Assembly (NCBI GenBank): GCA_937924465.1
Contig: CALDSP010000254.1
Span: 1-9,246 of the forward strand
From: an uncultured Leptospiraceae bacterium
GTDB taxonomy: Bacteria; Spirochaetota; Leptospiria; Leptospirales; Leptospiraceae
Reading direction: 5' to 3'
DNA: 9,246 bases
Part shown: positions 1 through 6,326 of the stretch, piece by piece
Numbering within the stretch: the first letter of the stretch is position 1
How the letters are laid out: each line of letters begins with the position of its first letter
The notes under the pieces: generated by a model
Database searches by the model: none
What the model was told of the DNA's origin: nothing
Seen by the model: the letters and a program-made list of their open reading frames with translations, nothing else
Position numbers and translations under genes: made by a program

Positions 1-227
1 ATAAAAATAGCGAGTTTATATTTTACACTTAGTCCTCTTTTGCGGTTCAAATATAAATAAAAAAGATACACAAAAATAGGAACCAGAGTACCCTCTGTTA
101 AAGTGAAGTAAAAAACAAAAAGGATTAAACCTTGTATGAAAAGCGTAGTAAATTCTTTTTGAATTTCTTCAATAATTTTCGATAAGTGAATGTCTACAGC
201 AAGAATATAAGTCCTGCTTTCGAATAC
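1..227 (-). pseudogene. Out-of-frame continuation of the membrane sensor gene (runs off left edge)
   Basis: Reading the minus strand one base out of phase with the preceding ORF gives an uninterrupted frame to position 1. It begins VFESRTYILAVDIHLS, followed by KIIEEIQKEF, then one or two hydrophobic membrane segments (LFIQGLILFVFYF and LVPIFVYLFYLYL). A basic turn NRKRGLSVKYK follows, and then the start of another hydrophobic stretch. It closes the second sensor module and re-enters the membrane, as expected of the same protein. Dropping one base of the run at 228-231 joins the two parts as IPQKVFESRTYILAVD. It is either a true inactivating mutation or an assembly or sequencing indel; the sequence alone cannot say which. 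The segment after NRKRG could precede a HAMP or catalytic domain, but none is visible. Confidence 0.6.
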
Positions 228-1290
228 TTTTCTGTGGAATAAAAATTGATCTAAAATCTCCCCAAATTGTTCCCCTCTGATTTAGAATGAAAGTCTTATT
301 TTCCCAATATGACTTTTCTACAATTGGCAAAGAGACTTCGTCTATTTCATCTAGAAATTGACTAACAGTTGAGTTTTCAAAGTCTGCTTCTGTTTCATTG
401 GTAGCACTATAGAAAAATTTTCCATTCTTATGAACAATTGTATAAGCATAATAAACATCTAGAAACTCTGCAAATTTAGAAAGTAAGGATTTAAGCTCAT
501 AAAATATTTCTTCTCCTTTTTCTTCTAATTTATCATGATAATCTAAAGGAAGGACATAATTTAAGGATTTTGCCGCAACATAAAGTTTAGAGTTGTATTT
601 TTCATAAATTTTGGATTGCCAGTATTGAAATAAAAAATAGCAAGTCGCGACAGAAGCCAAGACTAAAAAAACAAATTCTAAAATCCACAAAAGGATTGCA
701 CGTTTTCTTAACTTGTATTGTAAAAATTGATATGTAAATAAAGTCAGAGTAACATAACTAAAAATAAACAAACCCACATAAATTTTCCTAAAAGTTTGCA
801 TTTTAACTAGGTATTCACTCGATTTTAGATCAACCCCTAAAAAATATTTCTCTTCTTCTATGTTCGCAAGTATTAAATGGCTATAATATTCTCTATCTAA
901 AATTATTCTTGTAAATACTTTATCTTGAATGTATTTTTGATTTTTTTCTAAGCTTAAATACTCATCTTGAATTTCTTTAGGATTGTCTTCTAAAGATTTT
1001 TTCAATGAGGAGTTTAATAAATCAAAACTTAGCTTATCTTTAGTTAGAATTATATACAAATTTTCAACCGATAAATCACTACATAATTTATCTAAAAACT
1101 CTGAATCTAACTGATTGAGTTGATTTTCTTTTTGATTACTAAACAAAAAAGATTGAATTGCAGTATGTAGTCGAAAATAAATTTCTCCTTGAAGAGAATA
1201 TTTTTCTTTTTGAAAAAAAATAAGAAAAGTGTATCCTAAAAATAAAAATTCTAATAGATAAAGTATAAGAAATTCAAATTGAAACTTCAT
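169..1290 (-). CDS. Multi-pass membrane sensor protein with two extracytoplasmic modules (frameshifted 5' part)
   Basis: The predicted protein has TM1 at about residues 6-26, an extracytoplasmic module (about 27-169), TM2 (about 170-191), TM3 (about 197-221) and a second extracytoplasmic module from about 222. The first module ends in a beta-strand-like FLGVDL just before TM2, as Cache-type sensor domains do. The second has YAYTIVHKNGKFFY and RGTIWGDF, again Cache-like. The last 20 or so residues of this frame look like nonsense. The next frame supplies YILAVDIHLSKIIEEI, the expected module ending, so there is a one-base frameshift near 228-231 (a run of four A on the coding strand). The ATG is preceded by GGAGAG eight bases upstream, so the start is good. 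The family is inferred to be a membrane signal transducer, such as a receptor-type cyclase or phosphatase. The output domain lies outside the window and is unknown. Confidence 0.7.
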   Translation of the reverse strand: MKFQFEFLILYLLEFLFLGYTFLIFFQKEKYSLQGEIYFRLHTAIQSFLFSNQKENQLNQLDSEFLDKLCSDLSVENLYIILTKDKLSFDLLNSSLKKSLEDNPKEIQDEYLSLEKNQKYIQDKVFTRIILDREYYSHLILANIEEEKYFLGVDLKSSEYLVKMQTFRKIYVGLFIFSYVTLTLFTYQFLQYKLRKRAILLWILEFVFLVLASVATCYFLFQYWQSKIYEKYNSKLYVAAKSLNYVLPLDYHDKLEEKGEEIFYELKSLLSKFAEFLDVYYAYTIVHKNGKFFYSATNETEADFENSTVSQFLDEIDEVSLPIVEKSYWENKTFILNQRGTIWGDFRSIFIPQKSIRKQDLYSCCRHSLIENY

Positions 1291-1315
1291 TTATTATTCT
1301 CTCCAAAGCAAATAA

Positions 1316-1832
1316 CAACAACTCAACTTTCAATGTACAGAAACTAATCATTTCATTCTGGGTTTTCAAGTAGAACGAACAATTCGTCAATCTATAAGTG
1401 ATTCAGTCGGAGGTGTGTCTCTTGGAAAATACTTATATCCAAGATGAACAAAAGTTTTGGAATGATAAAATTTCTCTTACGTTGGGTGTCAGATTTGATC
1501 AAGACTCCGACTATGGTAAAATTTTCACAAAACGATTTGGATTCATTGCAAAACCTTGGAATTTTTATAATTCGAAAATTCTTTACGGAGAAGCTTTTAA
1601 AGCTCCTACTGTTTTTCAACTCTATGATGAATTTAGAGGAAATAAAGAACTCAAACCTCAAAAAATACAAACCTATGAGAGGTTTAGGATTTAAAGCGGC
1701 CCCAGCAGTGGAAATGCAGTACGTCCAATCAATGAAGTGCAACCTTTCATCAACAACCCAGAAGGTTTTGTAACTCCTTATCATCCACAACCCGGACGTG
1801 AGATCTTTTTACAAGTTGGGTATGAGTTTTAA
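1316..1832 (+). pseudogene. TonB-dependent outer-membrane receptor remnant (C-terminal barrel fragments)
   Basis: Three stretches in two frames read as TonB-dependent receptor barrel. From 1316, one frame gives TNHFILGFQVERTIRQSISD. From about 1422, the next frame gives YIQDEQKFWNDKISLTLGVR, followed by KILYGEAFKAPTVFQLYDEF and ELKPQKIQTYE. These match the usual barrel signatures (YxQDExK, LTLGVRxD, YGxxFKAPxxxQLY, LKPEKxxTYE). A stop lies at 1692-1694. The same frame then gives a canonical barrel terminus, QPGREIFLQVGYEF, and a stop at 1830-1832. One extra base at 1424-1425 explains the first frame switch. The plug and most of the N-terminus are missing. Between TYE and the terminus a normal receptor has well over 100 residues, so there is also an internal deletion. 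About 170 codons survive of an expected 600-800. The ligand is unknown; its position next to hem genes is suggestive but proves nothing. Confidence 0.8.
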
Positions 1833-1886
1833 ACATAAATTGAAATAAAATGAGATGATCTTTTTCTAAATTTTCAAAATTTGGTT

Positions 1887-1903
1887 ATAAGGTAAGACCT
1901 TAT
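1887..1903 (+). promoter_or_regulatory. Hairpin over the hemE ribosome binding site
   Basis: ATAAGGT-AAG-ACCTTAT is a perfect 7-bp inverted repeat with a 3-nt loop, ending one base before the hemE ATG at 1905. The only Shine-Dalgarno-like sequence (AAGG, 1889-1892) lies inside the left arm, so folding of the mRNA would hide it. A role in limiting hemE translation is inference. An AT-only palindrome (AAATTTT-C-AAAATTT, 1868-1882) lies just upstream. No convincing sigma-70 promoter is visible; TTGAAA at 1840 is the best -35 candidate but lacks a good -10. Confidence 0.45.
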
Positions 1904-1904
1904 T

Positions 1905-2924
1905 ATGCCTAACATATTATTTCAAAATGCCATTCATCAAGTTCCGCAAGAAATTCCTCCGATTTGGATGATGCGCCAAGCAGGACGATATCATAAACAC
2001 TACCAAGCGTTACGTGAAAAATATTCTTTTTGGGAACTTTGTACAAATCCCGAATTAGCAGCAGAAGTAGCTTTTGGTCCTATTCAAGATTTTGACTTTG
2101 ATGTAGCTATTTTGTTTTCAGATATACTCTTTCCTTTAGATGCTTTGGGAATGGGTTTGAGTTATACTGATTTAGGTCCCCTACTTTCTTGGCATTTGTG
2201 TTTGGAAAATATTACAAAGTTAAAATCTATAGAGGAAGCCATTCCTAATTTAGAATTTCAAAAAAAAGCAATTCAACACACTATAGAAAAAATTCCTAAA
2301 CACAAATCTGTGATAGGGTTCATTGGTGGAGTTTGGACGTTATACGCTTATGCAGTCCAAGGTAGACATGATGGCTCTTTAATTGAGGCAAAAAAAAACA
2401 AATTACTTCAATCCAAATTTTATGAAATTATAATTCCTCTTCTAAAAGAAAATATTTGCTTACAATTAGAAGGGGGAGCAGAAATAGTTATGATTTTTGA
2501 TACAGCTGCAGGAGAAATCCCATTTCAAGACTTTGATTCCTTAATAGTCAAACCTCTACAAATATTGAGTGAATTTTTTCCTAAGAAATTAATTTATTAT
2601 GCAAAAGGTATTTCTGAATTAGCTATTCAAAAAGTACTAGAACTAAAAAATTTAGCTGGAATAGGAGTAGATCATAGAATCTTTCTACCAAGCATTCTTA
2701 AAAAAAATAACATAGGAATTACTCAAGGAAATTTTGATCAAGCACTTTTATTTCAAGAAAGAGAAGACTTTAAAATAACGTTACGCGAATATCTCAAACT
2801 ATTTCGGGAACTTTCTTTAGAAGAGCGTAAAGGTTGGGTCTGTGGTCTCGGACATGGAGTTTTACCTAAAACACCTGAAGAAAACGTAAAAGCATTTGTA
2901 GATATTGTAAGGAGTTCTTTATGA
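1905..2924 (+). CDS. hemE: Uroporphyrinogen decarboxylase
   Basis: This enzyme removes the four acetate carboxyl groups of uroporphyrinogen III to give coproporphyrinogen III, in the cytoplasm. The protein is 339 residues, close to the family norm of about 340-360. Signatures in order: PPIWMMRQAGRY (residues 18-29), the family's first signature with its substrate-binding arginines; FSDIL (71-75), whose Asp73 is the expected catalytic aspartate; FIGGVWTLYAYAVQG (139-153), the usual GxPxTLxxYxxEG region with the conserved tyrosine kept; FDTAAGEI, for the usual FDSWAG; and GLGHGVLPKTPEENVKAFV near the C-terminus with the conserved His. The start at 1905 places PIWMMRQAGRY at the usual distance from the N-terminus. 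It overlaps hemN by four bases (ATGA), so the two are co-translated. The gene looks intact. Confidence 0.97.
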   Translation: MPNILFQNAIHQVPQEIPPIWMMRQAGRYHKHYQALREKYSFWELCTNPELAAEVAFGPIQDFDFDVAILFSDILFPLDALGMGLSYTDLGPLLSWHLCLENITKLKSIEEAIPNLEFQKKAIQHTIEKIPKHKSVIGFIGGVWTLYAYAVQGRHDGSLIEAKKNKLLQSKFYEIIIPLLKENICLQLEGGAEIVMIFDTAAGEIPFQDFDSLIVKPLQILSEFFPKKLIYYAKGISELAIQKVLELKNLAGIGVDHRIFLPSILKKNNIGITQGNFDQALLFQEREDFKITLREYLKLFRELSLEERKGWVCGLGHGVLPKTPEENVKAFVDIVRSSL

Positions 2925-4273
2925 AAACTGTAAGCCTAAGTGATTTAATTGCAAAGTATGATATTCCAGTACCACGTTATACAAGCTATCCTACAGTACC
3001 TTATTGGACGGATTTTCCAACAACAAATGAATGGTTAAATTCAGTTTCAAAATCTTTATCTAAACAAGATGCAAAGATTTCTATTTATATTCACATTCCG
3101 TTTTGTGAAACTCTCTGTTCTTTTTGTGGATGCAACACCTCAATTACAAAAAATCATTCTGTAGAAGAACCGTACATTACTTACCTTTTAAAAGAGTTTC
3201 ATTCTTATTTACAAGCAGTTCCAGAAATATCTAAACGCCAAGTAGATGAAATCCATTTAGGAGGGGGCTCTCCTACTTATCTTTCTGAATCTAATTTGGA
3301 TTATTTGTTAGATAATTTATTCAAAGAGTTAAATATTTCACCTAACGCTTCTCTTTCTGTAGAAGTTGATCCTCGTCGTACGAGAAAAACACAATTGGAC
3401 GTTATGCGAAAGTATGGGTTTAATAGAATTAGCTTAGGTGTACAAGACTTTGATGAAGAAGTCCAAAGAATTGTAAACAGAATTCAACCTTTTGAAAAAA
3501 CTAAAGAAACAACTGAAAATGCTCATGAGCTAGGATATAAATCTGTAAATTTTGATCTCATTTATGGTTTACCAAAACAAAACATGGATACAATGAAAAA
3601 AACTGTAGAAAAAACTATTCTTCTTTATCCTGACAGAATTGCTTTTTATAGTTATGCTCATGTTCCTTGGATTAAAGCAGCGCAAAGATTATTTACAGAA
3701 GAAGATCTTCCTACTGGTGAAACAAAAAGGACGTTATACGAGTACGCGCGTAACGAATTTGAAAAAGTAGGCTATAAAGAAATAGGAATGGATCATTTTG
3801 CTCATGAAAATGATGGTCTTTGGAAAGCTCTTTTAAATAAAACCATACACAGAAACTTTATGGGATATACAGAGTTTAGAACTGACCTTTTACTTGGACT
3901 AGGAGTTTCTGCTATTTCTGATAGTTGGGAATGTTTTCATCAAAATGAAAAAATTTTAAAAAAATACCAAAAGCGAATTAATGAATTAGGTTTTGCTACT
4001 CTTAGAGGCCATAAACTCAATGAAGAAGATTTAGAATTTCGTAAACTCATTTTAGAATTAGTCACCACTTTGGAGGTTACCATCCCCAAAGAACATGAGG
4101 AAATAAAAAATTATTTACAAGAAATGGAAAAGGATAATTTAATTATTTGGAATGAAAATCATCTTCAAGTAACAGAAATAGGTAGAGCTTTCCTTAGGAA
4201 TATTTGCATGGGATTAGATCTCCGAATGAGACGAAAACTTCCAGAGGCTAAAGTATTTTCACAAGCCATTTAG
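2921..4273 (+). CDS. hemN: Oxygen-independent coproporphyrinogen III dehydrogenase (radical SAM)
   Basis: HemN oxidatively decarboxylates two propionates of coproporphyrinogen III to give protoporphyrinogen IX without oxygen, using S-adenosylmethionine and a [4Fe-4S] cluster. The 450-residue length fits true HemN. Visible marks are RYTSYPTVPYW (residues 19-29), YIHIPFCETLCSFCGCN with cluster cysteines 62, 66 and 69 plus Cys71, HLGGGSPTYL (112-121), EVDPRRT, FNRISLGVQDFDEEVQ, FDLIYGLPKQ and RIAFYSYAHVPW. Tyr56 and the three cysteines fall at the same residue numbers I recall for the E. coli enzyme. The N-terminal RYTSYP and the GCN after the cluster motif separate it from HemW, the haem chaperone paralogue. 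AAGGAG lies six bases before the ATG, inside hemE. Making this step oxygen-independent suits microaerobic life, though an aerobic HemF or HemY elsewhere is not excluded. Confidence 0.97.
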   Translation: MKTVSLSDLIAKYDIPVPRYTSYPTVPYWTDFPTTNEWLNSVSKSLSKQDAKISIYIHIPFCETLCSFCGCNTSITKNHSVEEPYITYLLKEFHSYLQAVPEISKRQVDEIHLGGGSPTYLSESNLDYLLDNLFKELNISPNASLSVEVDPRRTRKTQLDVMRKYGFNRISLGVQDFDEEVQRIVNRIQPFEKTKETTENAHELGYKSVNFDLIYGLPKQNMDTMKKTVEKTILLYPDRIAFYSYAHVPWIKAAQRLFTEEDLPTGETKRTLYEYARNEFEKVGYKEIGMDHFAHENDGLWKALLNKTIHRNFMGYTEFRTDLLLGLGVSAISDSWECFHQNEKILKKYQKRINELGFATLRGHKLNEEDLEFRKLILELVTTLEVTIPKEHEEIKNYLQEMEKDNLIIWNENHLQVTEIGRAFLRNICMGLDLRMRRKLPEAKVFSQAI

Positions 4274-4276
4274 ATG

Positions 4277-4342
4277 GTTTGCTATTTTTCCTTCTTTCAA
4301 AATAAACAATTCCTACCCATTGGTTATGATTAAATAGCAAAC
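4277..4342. repeat. Inverted repeat upstream of the sigma-54 promoter (candidate activator site or 3' hairpin)
   Basis: GTTTGCTATTT (4277-4287) and AAATAGCAAAC (4332-4342) are perfect 11-bp inverted copies with 44 bases between them. A partial third copy, ATTAAAGCAAAT (4354-4365), resembles ATTAAATAGCAAAC (4329-4342). The arms lie about 105-170 bases upstream of the -24 element at 4449, within the usual range for enhancer-binding activators of sigma-54. The arm centres are 55 bases apart, close to five helical turns. Alternatively it could form a long-loop hairpin at the 3' end of hemN mRNA, which stops at 4273. There is no GC-rich stem followed by a T-run, so it is not a standard terminator. 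Confidence 0.45.
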
Positions 4343-4446
4343 ATTATGCCTACCATTAAAGCAAATCGGTTTATATTTATTAAAAAATAAGCACTGTAAA
4401 GTTTGAAATTCATAGTTCCATATTTAAATTTTTCTATAAATTCTAT

Positions 4447-4463
4447 CTGGTACAAAATTTGCT
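4447..4463 (+). promoter_or_regulatory. Sigma-54 (-24/-12) promoter of the phosphatase-amt operon
   Basis: CTGGTACAAAATTTGCT matches the RpoN consensus YTGGCACG-N4-TTGCW. It has the invariant GG (4449-4450) and GC (4461-4462) exactly ten bases apart, AC after GGT, and a perfect TTGCT. The departures are T for C in GGCAC and A for the following G. Transcription would start near 4474, giving a leader of about 16 bases before the ATG at 4491. RpoN promoters commonly drive nitrogen genes, and the operon ends in an ammonium transporter. No comparable site was found upstream of hemE or of the sensor gene. Confidence 0.65.
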
Positions 4464-4490
4464 GTACAATTGGCTAAAAAGTAGGTAACT

Positions 4491-6326
4491 ATGATAGAAT
4501 TAAAGTACGGAAGTAGAAAAGTAGTTTCTTTTCGTGGTGCCAAAAAGGTGGTAGGAGGACTCACCGACCAAAATAAAATTAGTGTACTTCTCTATATAAG
4601 CAAAGAATTAGCAAACGTAGGTCGGGAAGAAGAACTTTTGAAAACCTTAATGTCGCTTTGTAAAGAAATTTTTGAGTGTGATAATGCTACATTTCGTATT
4701 TGGGATGGAGAATTCCTAGTGCCAGTAAAATTTATCAAAGAAACTGTTCCACCACGAAGAAACCTTTCTCCAAATGAAGGTTACTCGGGAGTAACTTTTT
4801 CTTCTCGTAGATCTTTACTTGTGCAGAATCTCAAGCATACTCTTCAATATTTAGATGAAGAAGAAACTACAAGTTGTGTTATGTGTGTTCCCGTTATGCA
4901 CAAAGATGAAGTCTTAGGAACTATTTCCGTTGAGAGCGATACTGAATTTTTTTATAAAGAAGATGATCTAGAAATTCTAGAAGCCTTGGGATCTCAACTA
5001 GCCTTAGCTCTTATGAGTGTTCGATTGATAGAAGGCTTAATGACTGCTCGTGCTAGAGAAGCTGCTATTCTTTCTCAATTAGAATGGGATTTGAAAATGG
5101 GAAGAAATGTGCAAAGTCAAATTATTGAAAATAACATACTTCCTTGGAATGGAATTTATTTTGGAACACATTACGAACCTATGATGCAAGTCAGTGGAGA
5201 CTACTTTGGAATTGTTAAACAAGGAAATAAAATAACTGTTATGATAGCAGACGTCTCGGGCCATGGAATCCCAGCCGCCCTTGTAACTATGGCAATTCAT
5301 TTTCAGTTCAGACAATGTGTAACTCAAGGTTTAGGCTTAACGGAAATAATGGAAAAAATGGGAGAATCAATTAAACCTCAATTGCCCGAGTCTACTTATT
5401 TTACTGCTTTCATTATTAGAATTTTTTCTGATTACACTTATGCCTATGTAAATGGAGGTCATCAAAAACTTATTCATTTTAAAGAAAATGGAGAGATTAT
5501 AGACTTAGATACGAAAGGACTTCCTCTTGGAATTTTAGATGTTAGAAAAAACGATTATGAAGAAAAACAAGGAAGTTTATCTCCAGGAGATTACTTGATG
5601 ATCTTTACAGATGGTTTTACAGAGCAAAAAAATTCTAACAATGAAGAATTTGGCCAAGATAAACTCAAAGAAGTTTTTCTAAACACAAAAACAAAATTGT
5701 TTTCCAAAAACTCTAGGACCTTTGTTAAAGATATTGTAGGAAAAATTTATGATGAATGGAAAAATTTTAAACAAGATATGAAAAATGGAGATGATCTAGC
5801 TATGCTTTTAATGGAGTGCAGTAATTCATTGAAGACTTCGATTCCACTTCTACGATCTGCCAAGGCAAGTTTACGTAAAAAAAATTTTCAAGATGCATAC
5901 CAATTAGCTTTAGAATCTTATAAAATGGAACCTTCTTTAAATGACACTCTTTTATTCCTAGCAAAAATGTATTACAATGATAAAAATTTTTCCGAAAGTG
6001 TTAAATTCTTTTCTGAATACATTAAGGTCAGTGGAGAAGATACAGCTCTCATTCATTATTTATTAGGGAAAGCCTTATTTAATGCAGAAAGATATTCAGA
6101 GGCTAAAAGATCTTTAAAGAAATCCTTGTCTTGTGATCATAGCTTTGCAAAGTCTAGCTTACTCTTAGCTCGATGTTATTTAAAAGAAAATGCTGTTCCA
6201 AAAGCCATAAAAACACTTCAACAAGGAGTAAAGTCCGCTCCTACCAATGATTCATTACTAATCTCATTAAAAAAATTAGAGGGATTCTCTATTGAAAAAC
6301 AAAAGGAGATGCAAGATGCAAGTTAG
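4491..6326 (+). CDS. GAF-SpoIIE (PP2C) phosphatase with C-terminal TPR repeats
   Basis: A cytoplasmic signalling phosphatase of 611 residues with no membrane segment. A GAF sensor domain spans about 28-180, including CVMCVPVMHKDEVLGTISVE. A helical linker (about 181-212) leads to a SpoIIE-type PP2C domain (about 213-442). Its metal ligands are visible as SGDYFG (Asp237), ADVSGHG (Asp254), FTDGFTE (Asp374) and NGDDLAML (Asp434-Asp435), so it should be active. NGGHQKLIHF is also typical. Residues about 455-590 form TPR-like helical pairs, such as FQDAYQLALESYKMEP and YSEAKRSLKKSL, a protein-binding scaffold. Related enzymes dephosphorylate anti-sigma-factor antagonists; its own substrate is unknown. 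A weak TAGGT precedes the ATG by four bases. The gene overlaps amt by 11 bases, so both should be made together from the sigma-54 promoter. GAF-SpoIIE-TPR architectures are common in Leptospira. Confidence 0.93.
   Translation: MIELKYGSRKVVSFRGAKKVVGGLTDQNKISVLLYISKELANVGREEELLKTLMSLCKEIFECDNATFRIWDGEFLVPVKFIKETVPPRRNLSPNEGYSGVTFSSRRSLLVQNLKHTLQYLDEEETTSCVMCVPVMHKDEVLGTISVESDTEFFYKEDDLEILEALGSQLALALMSVRLIEGLMTARAREAAILSQLEWDLKMGRNVQSQIIENNILPWNGIYFGTHYEPMMQVSGDYFGIVKQGNKITVMIADVSGHGIPAALVTMAIHFQFRQCVTQGLGLTEIMEKMGESIKPQLPESTYFTAFIIRIFSDYTYAYVNGGHQKLIHFKENGEIIDLDTKGLPLGILDVRKNDYEEKQGSLSPGDYLMIFTDGFTEQKNSNNEEFGQDKLKEVFLNTKTKLFSKNSRTFVKDIVGKIYDEWKNFKQDMKNGDDLAMLLMECSNSLKTSIPLLRSAKASLRKKNFQDAYQLALESYKMEPSLNDTLLFLAKMYYNDKNFSESVKFFSEYIKVSGEDTALIHYLLGKALFNAERYSEAKRSLKKSLSCDHSFAKSSLLLARCYLKENAVPKAIKTLQQGVKSAPTNDSLLISLKKLEGFSIEKQKEMQDAS
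6304..6309 (+). promoter_or_regulatory. Ribosome binding site that decides the amt start
   Basis: AGGAGA lies six bases before the ATG at 6316 and inside the end of the phosphatase gene. It supports 6316 rather than the in-frame ATG at 6292. The 6316 start also places a clean signal peptide at the N-terminus. Confidence 0.75.

Noticed and set aside
1392..1790. A 132-codon open frame on the minus strand opposite the TonB remnant
   Set aside because: It is antisense to clear receptor barrel sequence, lacks any recognisable domain or ribosome site, and its cysteine- and lysine-rich composition looks random.
1868..1882. AAATTTT-C-AAAATTT palindrome before hemE as a terminator or operator
   Set aside because: It is AT-only and the loop is one base. 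Such palindromes arise by chance in DNA this AT-rich.
2921..4273. HemW or a haem-degrading HutW-like radical SAM protein instead of HemN
   Set aside because: RYTSYP, the GCN after the cluster cysteines, the length and the position next to hemE all favour true HemN.
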